DNA of 64,000 nucleotides from Flavobacterium franklandianum (GCF_007097365.1 NZ_VJZR01000004.1:124001-188000); one strand, 5' to 3'; shown: positions 1-9,468, numbered from the stretch's first letter. The notes: a model not told the origin generated them from the sequence alone. Numbers and translations are program-made.

Positions 1-612
1 TATGAAGGATTGGGTTCTATTTATTGGCATATGGTATCAAAATTACATTTGGCAGTATTAGAAGTAATCGAAAAAGCGTATCAGGACAATGAAGACAAAA
101 CTGTGATAGACGCTTTGGCTTTGCATTATGTTGCAATTGGAGAAGGCATTGGTGTTCATAAATCGCCAGAAGTTTATGGCGCATTCCCTACCGACCCTTA
201 CTCACACACACCTTCGCATCGCGGTGCTCAACAGCCGGGAATGACAGGTCAAGTAAAAGAAGATATTCTAACCAGAAAAGGAGAATTAGGGGTCAATGTA
301 CATCAAGGCAAGTTAACTTTTGAACCTACTTTATTAAATAAAAATCAATTTCTACTACAAGGCGAAACGGTGATTTTTAATGATTTAGAAAACAAATCGT
401 ATTCTATACATTTAGAAAAAGGAAGTTTGGCATTTACAGTTTGTCAAGTGCCCATAATTTATAAAATTGGTGAGCAGAATCAGATAGAAGTGGTATGCAA
501 TAACAACCACACAGAAACTTTTTCATCATTGACATTGAACCTAGAAATGAGTCAAAAAATATTTCATCGTACAGGAGAAATTAGTCAACTAAAAGTAAGT
601 ATTAACATTTAA
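1..612 (+). CDS. C-terminal part of a probable GH149-type beta-1,3-glucan phosphorylase (5' end outside window)
   Basis: The frame is open from base 1, so only the last ~203 residues of a larger protein are seen; the TTG at 10 is not a credible start. Visible landmarks are EGLGSIYWHMVSKL near the left edge, YGAFPTDPYSHTP, QPGMTGQVKEDILTR, then a beta-rich tail. This resembles the end of the (alpha/alpha)6 barrel plus C-terminal sheet domain of inverting disaccharide/oligosaccharide phosphorylases (GH94/GH149/GH161). GH149 is my best guess because the following genes are all beta-1,3/1,6-glucan enzymes and that family is known from such clusters. It would phosphorolyse beta-1,3-gluco-oligosaccharides to glucose-1-phosphate in the cytoplasm. 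The stop is 4 bases before the next gene, so it is co-transcribed with it. The family call rests on memory of motifs plus context; that it is the end of a large carbohydrate enzyme is more secure. Confidence 0.6.
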   Translation, partial: YEGLGSIYWHMVSKLHLAVLEVIEKAYQDNEDKTVIDALALHYVAIGEGIGVHKSPEVYGAFPTDPYSHTPSHRGAQQPGMTGQVKEDILTRKGELGVNVHQGKLTFEPTLLNKNQFLLQGETVIFNDLENKSYSIHLEKGSLAFTVCQVPIIYKIGEQNQIEVVCNNNHTETFSSLTLNLEMSQKIFHRTGEISQLKVSINI

Positions 613-616
613 GTAA

Positions 617-1882
617 ATGAACAAAATATCAAAATTTGTACTACTTCTTTCAACAATTACACTATTATTTTCGTGTAGTAGCCAACATATGAATTCAAAA
701 CAATCAGCAGAAAAAACCGCCAAAGATATTATAGGAAACCCAAATTATCAAGCCATTTGTTATGGTGGATTTAGGGAGAAAACAAGGGATATTGAACCGA
801 CTATTGCTCAACTAAAGGAAGATTTGCAACTACTTTCGGCAATGAATATTAAAGTGCTGAGAACCTATAATGTGCATAATAAAGAGGTTTCAAATTTGTT
901 GATCGCCATAAGAGAATTAAAGAAAGAAGACGCCAATTTTGAAATGTATCTAATGCTAGGTGCTTGGATTGATTGTAAAAATTCTTGGACCGCACTTCAG
1001 CCTATTCATAATATAGAAAGTGATCGAAATGCTATCGAAATTGCAGAAGCAGTAAGATTATCAAACGAATATCCAGATATTATCAAGATTATAGCTGTTG
1101 GGAATGAAGCGATGGTAAAATGGGCAGCCAGTTATTATGTCGAACCTGCCATCATTTTGAAATGGGTAAACTATTTGCAAAATTTAAAAAAAGATCAAAA
1201 ATTACCTGCGACTCTTTGGGTAACCAGTTCAGACAATTTTGCTTCTTGGGGCGGTGGAGACAACGAATATAAAGTAGAAGACTTAAACCAACTCATAATA
1301 GCAGTCGATTATATTTCAATACACACCTATCCAATGCATGATACGCATTATAATCCCAAATTTTGGGGAGTTTTAGAAAGCGAAAAACAACTATCTGAAA
1401 AGCAAAAAATTGATGCCGCAATGTTACGCTCCAGAGATTATGCTATGAATCAATACAAAGGGGTTTACAATTATATGAAATCGTTGGGAGTAGATAAACC
1501 AATTGCCATTGGCGAAACTGGCTGGTCTTCTTTATCGAGTGAGCTATATGGTGACCCAGGTTCCAAAGCGACAGACGAATACAAATCGGCAGTGTTTTAT
1601 AAACTCATGAGAGAGTGGACGGATAAAGAAAAAATATCTCTTTTTTACTTTGAAGCTTTCGATGAGCATTGGAAAGACAGCGGAAATCCTAAGGGTTCCG
1701 AGAATCATTTTGGATTAATTAATTTGCAAGGACAAGCCAAATATGCTCTATGGGAAATGGTAGATAAAGGCGTTTTTAAAAATTTGACTCGTGATGGAAA
1801 GCCCATTACAAAAACATATAATGGCAACGAAAAGGCTCTATGGCTGGATGTAAAAACGCCTTCTTTGTTGAAAAATAATTAA
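617..1882 (+). CDS. GH17-family beta-glucanase, lipoprotein
   Basis: A 421-residue protein with an N-terminal hydrophobic segment ending in the lipobox LLFSC (about residues 16-20), so it is probably an outer-membrane lipoprotein. The body carries GH17 hallmarks: the acid/base Glu in IAVGNEAM (about residue 161), the nucleophile Glu in IAIGETGWSS (about residue 297), and the late aromatic motif FYFEAFDEHWK. GH17 enzymes cleave beta-1,3 (sometimes beta-1,3-1,4) glucans by retention. It lies 4 bases after the phosphorylase gene and just before the GH30 gene, so it is the outer, cell-anchored cleavage step of a laminarin-type locus. It is clearly more distant from the three other GH17 domains downstream than those are from one another. 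Whether it acts endo, exo or by transglycosylation cannot be told from sequence. Confidence 0.85.
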   Translation: MNKISKFVLLLSTITLLFSCSSQHMNSKQSAEKTAKDIIGNPNYQAICYGGFREKTRDIEPTIAQLKEDLQLLSAMNIKVLRTYNVHNKEVSNLLIAIRELKKEDANFEMYLMLGAWIDCKNSWTALQPIHNIESDRNAIEIAEAVRLSNEYPDIIKIIAVGNEAMVKWAASYYVEPAIILKWVNYLQNLKKDQKLPATLWVTSSDNFASWGGGDNEYKVEDLNQLIIAVDYISIHTYPMHDTHYNPKFWGVLESEKQLSEKQKIDAAMLRSRDYAMNQYKGVYNYMKSLGVDKPIAIGETGWSSLSSELYGDPGSKATDEYKSAVFYKLMREWTDKEKISLFYFEAFDEHWKDSGNPKGSENHFGLINLQGQAKYALWEMVDKGVFKNLTRDGKPITKTYNGNEKALWLDVKTPSLLKNN

Positions 1883-1889
1883 TTTAGTG

Positions 1890-3401
1890 ATGAAAAAAAA
1901 TCAATGCATTTTAAATCGTTTCAAAGTTTTAGTACTAATTTTTAGTATCACATTATCAATGAATAGCTGTAAAGTAACAAAGGAATTAAAAACTGAAGTT
2001 TATGAAACTTCTGCCAATGGGAATTCATTGAAAAAAATCACGGAGTTTATCGAAAGTAAAACTCCAGTAATAATATCCTTAAATCCGGAAGTAAAATTTC
2101 AAACTATCACCGGTTTTGGCGGTTCATTTACCGAATCTTCTGCTTCATTGCTCAATCGATTAAGTCCTGGAAATCGCAATAAAATCTTAGAAGCTTATTT
2201 TGGGGAAAATGGGGCCAAATATTCATTAACCAGAACACATATTGCTTCCTGTGATTTTTCGTTGAGTAATTATACGTATGCCAAAGTTGAAAATGATACC
2301 TCATTGGAAAATTTCACTATTGAAGATGATAAAGCGGATTTAATTCCAATGATTTTAGAGGCAAAAGCCATTTCGAAAGAAGGTTTCAAAATCATCGCCT
2401 CGCCTTGGACCTCACCGCCTTGGATGAAAGACAACAAAAAATATGTTGGCGGAAAATTATTGCCTGAATACAATGATTCGTTTGCTTTATATTTTTCAAA
2501 ATATTTAGAGGCATATAAAAAAGAAGGAATCAACATTTGGGGAGTTACCGTAATCAATGAACCACACGGAAATGGAAACAACTGGGAAAGTTTGCTGTTT
2601 TCGCCAAAAGAAATGACCGATTTTGTTCAGAATCATCTTGGGCCAAAATTAGAAAAAGACGGTTGGGGAGAGGTAAAAATATTAGGTTACGACCAAAATC
2701 GAGGAGGCTTAAAAGAATGGGTTGACGAGATGTTCAAGGATGAAAAATCATCTAAATATTATGCAGGAACAGCCATACATTGGTATGAAAGCACCTATGA
2801 TTATTTGCCAGGCGCTTTGCAATATGCACACCAAAAAGCACCAAACAAATATTTAATTCAAACCGAAGCTTGTGTAGATTCTGAAATTCCACACTGGAAT
2901 GATGATGCTTGGTATTGGAAAAAAGAAGCTACCGATTGGGGTTGGGATTGGGCACCTGAAAAAGACAAATATTTACACCCAAAATACGCTCCAGTAAATC
3001 GCTATGCCACAGATATCATTGGATGTTTAAACAATTGGGTCGATGGTTGGGTCGATTGGAATATGGTTTTAGATACTCAAGGTGGACCTAATTGGTTCAA
3101 AAACTGGTGTGTTGCTCCAGTTATTGTCGATCCAGAAAAAGATGAAGTCTATTTTACACCTTTGTATTATACTATGGCACATTTTAGCAAATTTATGAGG
3201 CCAGGAGCTGTAAAAATTGGTTGCCAAATCAACAATACCGATTTAATGTCCACAGCTGTAAAAAATCCGGATGGAACGATTGCAGTAGTAATTTTCAATC
3301 CTACAGAACAAGAATTTGCTATAGAAATCAATCAAAATAACAAAAAGGCAACTATTTCTATTAGTGCAAAGGCATTGCAAACCATATTAATTAAACCTTG
3401 A
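1890..3401 (+). CDS. GH30-family beta-glucosidase / beta-1,6-glucanase, lipoprotein
   Basis: About 503 residues. A GTG sits at 1887 directly before the ATG at 1890; I take the ATG. The N-terminus has a signal segment ending in SMNSC, a lipobox. GH30 landmarks follow in order: TGFGGSFTESSA, SPWTSPPWMK, the acid/base Glu in TVINEPH (residue ~224) and the nucleophile Glu in IQTEACVD (residue ~326). A C-terminal beta domain typical of GH30 closes the protein. In laminarin loci this family removes beta-1,6 glucose branches or cleaves beta-1,6 glucan, which makes linear chains available to GH17 and GH16. Spacing to the preceding gene is under 10 bases, so it is part of the same operon. Subfamily is not determined; glucosylceramidase-like annotation is also common for this family. 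Confidence 0.88.
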   Translation: MKKNQCILNRFKVLVLIFSITLSMNSCKVTKELKTEVYETSANGNSLKKITEFIESKTPVIISLNPEVKFQTITGFGGSFTESSASLLNRLSPGNRNKILEAYFGENGAKYSLTRTHIASCDFSLSNYTYAKVENDTSLENFTIEDDKADLIPMILEAKAISKEGFKIIASPWTSPPWMKDNKKYVGGKLLPEYNDSFALYFSKYLEAYKKEGINIWGVTVINEPHGNGNNWESLLFSPKEMTDFVQNHLGPKLEKDGWGEVKILGYDQNRGGLKEWVDEMFKDEKSSKYYAGTAIHWYESTYDYLPGALQYAHQKAPNKYLIQTEACVDSEIPHWNDDAWYWKKEATDWGWDWAPEKDKYLHPKYAPVNRYATDIIGCLNNWVDGWVDWNMVLDTQGGPNWFKNWCVAPVIVDPEKDEVYFTPLYYTMAHFSKFMRPGAVKIGCQINNTDLMSTAVKNPDGTIAVVIFNPTEQEFAIEINQNNKKATISISAKALQTILIKP

Positions 3402-3430
3402 TATCCATATAATTATAAACCACCAATACT

Positions 3431-5791
3431 ATGTCAAATAATAATTCGAAATCAACAGGAATTGTTCCAATGAGTCAAAAAATCGCTTTTGGATTAGGAA
3501 TGTTAGCCAACCAAATGTTTCCCGCAGCCTTGGGTATTTTTATGGTTGTTTTGGTCGAAAATTTAGGAATGCCTACCTGGATGTGGGGTATTACTTTTTT
3601 CCTACCCAGAATATTAGACGCTTTTATTGACCCAATTATGGGTTTCATTTCCGACAATACTCGTTCTAAATGGGGAAGAAGAAGACAATATGTGTTTATT
3701 GGAGCCCTTATTATGGGAATTTCGTTTATTGTCATGTGGCAATTATATAGAGAAAGCGGGATAGATTATAATTTCTACTATTTTCTTATATGGTCAATTA
3801 TATTCTATTTTGGATTATCCATTTTTAGTGTTCCTTTCGTGGCAATGGGGTATGAAATGAGTGATGATTTTCACGAAAGAACAAGTATTATGGCTATATC
3901 GCAATGGATTGGGCAATGGGCTTGGGTAATCGCACCTTGGTTTTGGGTAGTTATGTATGACCCTTCTTGGTTTCCTAATGCAGATACTGCCACAAGAACT
4001 TTGGCTGTTTGGGTTGGAATTTCTTGTATGATATTGGCAATGATTCCTGCTATTTTTATTAAAAGCAAATCGACTATTGACGAAGTGAGCTTTTCTCCAT
4101 TAACGTTTAAAACAATGGGAGGCAGTTTAAAAGAAATTTTTTCGAGTTTTGTTGAAGCTTTTAAAAACGGCCCTTTCAGAAAACTTTGTATTGCTACTTT
4201 CTTTATTTTTAATGCCTTCAATACTGTTGCTGGTTTTACTTTTTTTATAGTTGTTTACTATTTATTTAATGGAAGTTCAACAGATGCGGGTATTTGGCCA
4301 ACACTTTTTGGATGTTTAGGAGCATTGTCTACCACTTTTGTCGTGATTCCGATAGTTTCTTGGATGTCTAAAAAAATGGAAAAAAAGAAAGCATTTTTAG
4401 TCTGTCAAGGAATATCAGTTTTTGGATATATTTTGCTTTGGTTTCTTTTCATTCCCGGAAAACCATATATGTTTATATTCGCTTTACCATTCTTTTCTTT
4501 TGGTATCGGAAGTTTATTCACCTTGATGATGTCAATGACAGCCGATGTTTGCGATATGGATGAATTGATTTCGGGTAAACGAAGAGAAGGAATCTTTGGA
4601 GCTATTTATTGGTGGATGGTGAAATTTGGTTTTGCTATTGCCGGACTGTTAACGGGTATAATAATGTCTTTTGTAGATTTCCATCCCGGGGCAGCAACAC
4701 AAACAGAGGGAGCAGTTACTGGTTTGCGACTTTTTTTCTCAGGAATCCCTATTCTAGGAACATTAATTGCGATGTGGGTCATGAGAAATTATGACCTAAC
4801 AGAGGAAAAAGCGAGAGAAATAAAAAAAGAATTAGATGACAGAAAAAAACCGGTAAAAAAACAATCTTCTGCTTATCTATCAGGAAAATTAATGTCTTTA
4901 GAAAAAATTGGAAGTTCTTTAAATTCTAAAATCGGAATTGATTTATCTTCAAAAAGTGAAACTGAAATTACTACACAGTTTTCAGAAATATTAAATAATG
5001 GTTTACACGGTTTGTGTTTTAGCCCTTATGTAGAAGGACAAGAAACTGGTGATATTTTATCTGAAAAGCAAATTCGAAGAAGACTGGATATAATTACTCC
5101 ACATACTAAATGGATTAGAACTTTTTCCTGTACAGAAGGCAATGAATTAATACCCGAAATAGCACACAAAAAAGGACTGAAATCCCTAGTTGGAGCTTGG
5201 ATTAGTGATGATAAAGAAAGAAATGAAAAGGAAATTCAATCCCTAATAAAATTGGCTGAGGCAGGTTTAGTCGATATAGCTGCCGTAGGAAATGAAGTGT
5301 TGCATCGTGAAGAAATTGGGGAACAAGAATTAATAGGATACATCCAAAGAGTTAGAGCTGCATTGCCAGATTCTATTCCTGTAGGATATGTAGATGCGTA
5401 TTATCAGTTTCTGGACAGACCAGCTTTAGTTGATGCTTGTGATGTTATTTTGGCCAACTGTTATCCTTTCTGGGAAGGAGCAGACAATGATTTTGCGCTA
5501 AACTATTTGAGTAGAATGATGGAATTGACACAACAGTCTTCTAAAGGGAAAAAAGTAATCATTACAGAAACAGGATGGCCAAGCAAAGGAGAAAATATTG
5601 AAGCAGCAGTACCTTCTAGTTTGAATGCAATGAAATATTTTATTTCAGTGCAGCAATGGGCTCAAAGTAAGGAAATAGAACTTTTCTATTTCTCTTCTTT
5701 TGACGAATCTTGGAAAATAAAACAAGAAGGAGAAGTTGGTGCCGGATGGGGCATTTGGGACAAAAATGAAAATTTAAAATTTAATAATTAA
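3431..5791 (+). CDS. GPH-family sugar symporter fused to a C-terminal GH17 domain
   Basis: A 786-residue single frame with no internal stop. Residues ~1-455 are a 12-segment transporter of the glycoside-pentoside-hexuronide (MelB-like) family: LPRILDAFIDPIMGFISDNT and the loop RSKWGRRRQY are characteristic. Residues ~456-505 are a charged, Lys-rich linker. Residues ~505-786 are a complete GH17 domain with acid/base Glu ~622 in AAVGNEVL and nucleophile Glu ~713 in IITETGWPS. MelB-type carriers have a cytoplasmic C-terminus, so the hydrolase should sit on the inner face of the membrane and meet the sugar as it enters. Two free copies of the same domain follow directly. I infer uptake and immediate cleavage of beta-1,3-gluco-oligosaccharides. 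The linker contains stretches similar to the N-termini of the free copies, which suggests the fusion arose by loss of a stop between tandem genes. Confidence 0.9.
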   Translation: MSNNNSKSTGIVPMSQKIAFGLGMLANQMFPAALGIFMVVLVENLGMPTWMWGITFFLPRILDAFIDPIMGFISDNTRSKWGRRRQYVFIGALIMGISFIVMWQLYRESGIDYNFYYFLIWSIIFYFGLSIFSVPFVAMGYEMSDDFHERTSIMAISQWIGQWAWVIAPWFWVVMYDPSWFPNADTATRTLAVWVGISCMILAMIPAIFIKSKSTIDEVSFSPLTFKTMGGSLKEIFSSFVEAFKNGPFRKLCIATFFIFNAFNTVAGFTFFIVVYYLFNGSSTDAGIWPTLFGCLGALSTTFVVIPIVSWMSKKMEKKKAFLVCQGISVFGYILLWFLFIPGKPYMFIFALPFFSFGIGSLFTLMMSMTADVCDMDELISGKRREGIFGAIYWWMVKFGFAIAGLLTGIIMSFVDFHPGAATQTEGAVTGLRLFFSGIPILGTLIAMWVMRNYDLTEEKAREIKKELDDRKKPVKKQSSAYLSGKLMSLEKIGSSLNSKIGIDLSSKSETEITTQFSEILNNGLHGLCFSPYVEGQETGDILSEKQIRRRLDIITPHTKWIRTFSCTEGNELIPEIAHKKGLKSLVGAWISDDKERNEKEIQSLIKLAEAGLVDIAAVGNEVLHREEIGEQELIGYIQRVRAALPDSIPVGYVDAYYQFLDRPALVDACDVILANCYPFWEGADNDFALNYLSRMMELTQQSSKGKKVIITETGWPSKGENIEAAVPSSLNAMKYFISVQQWAQSKEIELFYFSSFDESWKIKQEGEVGAGWGIWDKNENLKFNN

Positions 5792-5795
5792 TGGT

Positions 5796-6731
5796 ATGTC
5801 ATATAGAGAAGGTCATTATTTTTCATTAGAGGATAATAAAAACAGAAAAGACGGTCAAAATAATTATCAAGAAATTCAAATTTCAGGTGTTTCTGCTAAA
5901 GAATTATCCAAAATTTGGAAAGAAACTTTAGAAAACGGAATGCATGGTGTTTGTTTCAGTTTATATGAAGACGGACAAAAACCAGGAGATATCATTTCAG
6001 AAGAACAAGTGCGACGAAGGATGAAAACAATTGCTCCCTATACAAACTGGATCCGCTCGTTTTCGTGTACTGAGGGAAATGAGTTCATCCCTAAAATTGC
6101 ACGAGAATTTGGAATTAAAACATTAGTTGGAGCTTGGTTAGGCGATGATCCTGAAGTCAACGAAAGGGAAATTGAAGGTTTAATACAACTCGCAAACGAA
6201 GGTTATGTTGACATTGCAGCTGTAGGAAATGAGGTGATGTATCGCAAAGATCTAACCGAAGATGAACTTTTAGATTTCATTGATAGAGTAAGAAAATCAA
6301 TTCCTAATTCAATTCCTATTGGATATGTAGATGCTTATTATGAATTTTCGCATCGACCAAATATTACCGCAGTTTGCGATGTGATTTTAACGAATTGTTA
6401 TCCATATTGGGAGGGTTGCCCAATAGAATATTCCTTTCATCACATGATTAGTATGTTTGAATCGGCAAAATATGCAGGTCAAAATAAACGAATTATTATT
6501 ACCGAAACTGGCTGGCCAAGTCAAGGCGGTTTTCTAAAAGGAGCTTATGCATCTAATGAAAATGCAATGAAATATTTTATCGATTCACAAAATTGGTCCA
6601 AACAAAATGAGATAGAGATGTTTTATTTTTCCTCTTTTGATGAATCTTGGAAAGTAGGCCCAGAGGGTGAAGTTGGAGCCTATTGGGGAGTTTGGGATAA
6701 AAATGAAAATGTAAAATTTGGAGATAAATAA
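5796..6731 (+). CDS. Cytoplasmic GH17-family glucanase, tandem copy 1
   Basis: A 311-residue protein that is almost all GH17 domain. It has no signal peptide or membrane segment, so it is expected in the cytoplasm. The acid/base Glu is residue 146 (AAVGNEVM) and the nucleophile Glu is residue 237 (IITETGWPS); the aromatic motif FYFSSFDESWK is near the C-terminus. It is closely similar, without gaps over the first 240 residues, to the next gene, and clearly related to the C-terminal domain of the preceding transporter fusion. It starts 4 bases after the fusion's stop. It is likely to shorten or transglycosylate imported beta-1,3-oligosaccharides, feeding the phosphorylase. The product profile cannot be read from sequence. 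Confidence 0.85.
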   Translation: MSYREGHYFSLEDNKNRKDGQNNYQEIQISGVSAKELSKIWKETLENGMHGVCFSLYEDGQKPGDIISEEQVRRRMKTIAPYTNWIRSFSCTEGNEFIPKIAREFGIKTLVGAWLGDDPEVNEREIEGLIQLANEGYVDIAAVGNEVMYRKDLTEDELLDFIDRVRKSIPNSIPIGYVDAYYEFSHRPNITAVCDVILTNCYPYWEGCPIEYSFHHMISMFESAKYAGQNKRIIITETGWPSQGGFLKGAYASNENAMKYFIDSQNWSKQNEIEMFYFSSFDESWKVGPEGEVGAYWGVWDKNENVKFGDK

Positions 6732-6740
6732 AAAATAATC

Positions 6741-7679
6741 ATGTCATATAAAGAAGAGCGTTATTTTTCAATTGAAGCATATAAAAAGATAATTGCACTT
6801 CAAAAAAATGTTGCTGAAATTCAAATTCCTGAAATTTCACCCCAAGATTTATCACAATTATGGGGAGAAACTTTAGAAAATGGAATACACGGAATTTCCT
6901 TCAGCGCATATGAAGAGGGGCAAAAACCCGGTGATATTATTACAGAAGAGCAAGTTCGTCGAAGGATGAAAATAATTGCCCCATATACAAAATGGGTTCG
7001 ATCTTTTTCGTGTACCGAAGGAAACGAATTTATCCCTGCAATTGCCCATGAATTTGGGATTAAAACATTAGTTGGCGCTTGGCTGGGAGATAATTCTCAA
7101 GTCAACGAAGCTGAAATAGAAGGACTTATAAAATTGGCTAACGAGGGTTATGTCGATATAGCTGCTGTTGGTAACGAGGTCATGTTTCGAAAGGATATGA
7201 CCGAAGACGAATTATTGGAATTTATCAACAGAGTGAAAAAAGCAATACCCAGTTCTATCCCTGTGGGCTATGTAGATAATTATTATGAGTTTTCATTTCG
7301 ATCTAGAATTACAGATGTTTGCGATGTGATTTTAGCAAATTGTTATCCTTATTGGGATGGTTGTTCAATAGATTATTCTTTGCATCATATGCAGAATATG
7401 TTTGAAACAGCTAAAAGTTATGGGGGAGACAAAAGAATAATTATTACCGAGACCGGGTGGCCAAGTGAAGGAGGTTCTCATGGCGGAGCTCACGCATCCA
7501 AAGAAAATGCTTTGAGATATTTTATTGATACGCAAAAATGGTCCAAAGAAAAAGAAGTAGAAATATTTTATTTTTCATCCTTTGATGAATCATGGAAAGT
7601 GGGAACAGAGGGCAATGTAGGAGCTTATTGGGGAATTTGGGATAAAAACGAAAAATTAAAAAACAACACTATCATTTAA
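6741..7679 (+). CDS. Cytoplasmic GH17-family glucanase, tandem copy 2
   Basis: A 312-residue paralog of the preceding gene, collinear with it residue for residue through both catalytic positions (Glu146 in AAVGNEVM, Glu237 in IITETGWPS). It lacks a signal peptide. Differences cluster in the first ~35 residues and in surface segments, for example SQVNEAEIEG against PEVNEREIEG, and FSFRSRITDV against FSHRPNITAV. Retention of both catalytic Glu in all three domains argues against decay and for separate roles such as different chain-length preferences. It is 9 bases after copy 1 and 16 bases before the GH16 gene, so it belongs to the same operon. Confidence 0.85.
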   Translation: MSYKEERYFSIEAYKKIIALQKNVAEIQIPEISPQDLSQLWGETLENGIHGISFSAYEEGQKPGDIITEEQVRRRMKIIAPYTKWVRSFSCTEGNEFIPAIAHEFGIKTLVGAWLGDNSQVNEAEIEGLIKLANEGYVDIAAVGNEVMFRKDMTEDELLEFINRVKKAIPSSIPVGYVDNYYEFSFRSRITDVCDVILANCYPYWDGCSIDYSLHHMQNMFETAKSYGGDKRIIITETGWPSEGGSHGGAHASKENALRYFIDTQKWSKEKEVEIFYFSSFDESWKVGTEGNVGAYWGIWDKNEKLKNNTII

Positions 7680-7695
7680 CTTTGAAACTTAAAAT

Positions 7696-9399
7696 ATGAA
7701 GAATAAAAAATTACTTCAAATACTACTTTCTTTTTTTCTAATTTGTCAAATTAGCGTTGCCCAGGTTGATGTAGTGTATAATGATTTAGTTTGGTCAGAT
7801 GAGTTTAGCACTAATGGAGCTGTTGATGCTAACAATTGGTTTTATCAAACACAATTGCCGGCTGGAGGAAACTGGTTTAATAATGAGGTTCAACATTATA
7901 CCAATCAAATTACTAATTCGTATGTGAATTCAGGTCTTTTGAGTATTGTTGCAAAAAAAGAAAGCTACACCGATCAAGGTGTTACCAAGCAATATACTTC
8001 GGCACGATTAAATTCTAAATTCGCTTTCAAATACGGCCGAGTAGATATTAGAGCAAGAATTCCTAAAGATGCCGGAACTTGGCCTGCTTTATGGATGCTT
8101 GGAAAAAATGTAAACGAAGATGGAGGTTATTTTGATGCTCAATACGGCGATACTCCTTGGCCTGCTTGTGGCGAAATAGATATATTAGAGCACGGAATTA
8201 CTCGATCTCAACCCAATAATTATGTTCAAAGCGCCTTGCACACGCCTTCCTCTTTCGGAAATACGTTTAATATTGGTGGTGTGGTGGTAGGAAATAATAT
8301 CGATGAGAATTACCACATCTATTCCTTGAATTGGTCTCCAAACGAAATTTCATTTCTGCTAGATGGTGTTGTTTATTACACTTACAATCCGGCAGTGAAA
8401 GATGCCAACAATTGGCCATTTGACAAAGAGCAATATATTTTGTTAAATATTGCAATGGGTGGAGTCGCTGGCCCGATAGCTACAAATTTCACGCAAACCG
8501 CTATGGATGTTGATTATGTAAGGGTCTATCAAAACACAACATTAGATACACAAGCGCCAACGAATTTCACAGCCAGTGTGGGTACAACAACAGGTTCCTC
8601 TGTAGAACTATTATTGAATGCTACGGATAACTCAGGGAATGTATTTTATAATGTTACTTACGGTGCAAACTCGACTAATACATTTGGTACTTCGGGTGTT
8701 CAAAAATCGTTTACAATCAATAATTTGGCTCAAAATACAAATTATACTTTTACCGTTACGGCAACTGATCCTTCTGGCAATGCTGCACTCAATAATCCAA
8801 TCGTTCTCGACGCTACCACAAAAACCATTATACAATGTTCAGGTACAGAAACAATAGGAACACAAGGATCTTTCTCTTTAGGGTACAAATATACTTTTGA
8901 AACTATTGGGACAGATGTGAAAATCAATTTTGAATTGTTGGATACAGACAAAGTAGATGTAGTAGCTTATTTGTGGAAACAATCCCCTTTCGCTGAAACG
9001 CCAATGACGCCAGTTTCAGGAAATATTTTTACAAAAACTATTACTGGACAAACAACAGGTTCAACCATCAATTACGCTTGTAAATTCGCATTTGCTGGAG
9101 GTTTGTCTGTCACGAAATATATTTCTTATGTGGTAGGTAGTAGCTGTTCATTGGGAGTAGAAACTGTATCAGAATTAAATCAATTTTGTTATCCCAATCC
9201 AGTAGAAAATGTCTTGCAGTTGCAATTGTTAGACGATCAAAACCAAATCACCGTGACCGATATTTTGGGACGTAAGTTAATAGAAAAGGTAGTGCCATCC
9301 TCTCACAAAATTAATATGAGTGCTTTTAAATCAGGAATGTATTTTTTAAAAATAAAGAACTCTTTTGGAATCCAAAACATAAAAATTATTAAAGAATAA
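7696..9399 (+). CDS. Secreted GH16 laminarinase with FnIII domain and T9SS sorting domain
   Basis: A 567-residue protein. A signal peptide of ~22 residues ends around ISVAQ. Residues ~30-280 are a GH16 endo-beta-1,3-glucanase domain with the catalytic signature GEIDILEHG, putting the nucleophile at Glu160, Asp at 162 and the acid/base at Glu165; TWPALWMLG and DVDYVRVYQN are also typical. Residues ~285-375 form a fibronectin type III-like domain starting DTQAPTNFTA. A further beta domain spans ~380-485. The last ~75 residues (CYPNPVENVL to IKIIKE) are a type A T9SS sorting domain. The enzyme should be exported and attached at the cell surface or released, where it cuts laminarin into pieces for the GH17/GH30 lipoproteins and the symporter. 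It is the last gene of the operon and is followed by a terminator. Confidence 0.93.
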   Translation: MKNKKLLQILLSFFLICQISVAQVDVVYNDLVWSDEFSTNGAVDANNWFYQTQLPAGGNWFNNEVQHYTNQITNSYVNSGLLSIVAKKESYTDQGVTKQYTSARLNSKFAFKYGRVDIRARIPKDAGTWPALWMLGKNVNEDGGYFDAQYGDTPWPACGEIDILEHGITRSQPNNYVQSALHTPSSFGNTFNIGGVVVGNNIDENYHIYSLNWSPNEISFLLDGVVYYTYNPAVKDANNWPFDKEQYILLNIAMGGVAGPIATNFTQTAMDVDYVRVYQNTTLDTQAPTNFTASVGTTTGSSVELLLNATDNSGNVFYNVTYGANSTNTFGTSGVQKSFTINNLAQNTNYTFTVTATDPSGNAALNNPIVLDATTKTIIQCSGTETIGTQGSFSLGYKYTFETIGTDVKINFELLDTDKVDVVAYLWKQSPFAETPMTPVSGNIFTKTITGQTTGSTINYACKFAFAGGLSVTKYISYVVGSSCSLGVETVSELNQFCYPNPVENVLQLQLLDDQNQITVTDILGRKLIEKVVPSSHKINMSAFKSGMYFLKIKNSFGIQNIKIIKE

Positions 9400-9468
9400 G
9401 GATTTATTCTCGTGTATTCCAGAATTGTAGGAGATCACAGGTTTTATTTTGATTACTCTAAAAAAGGT

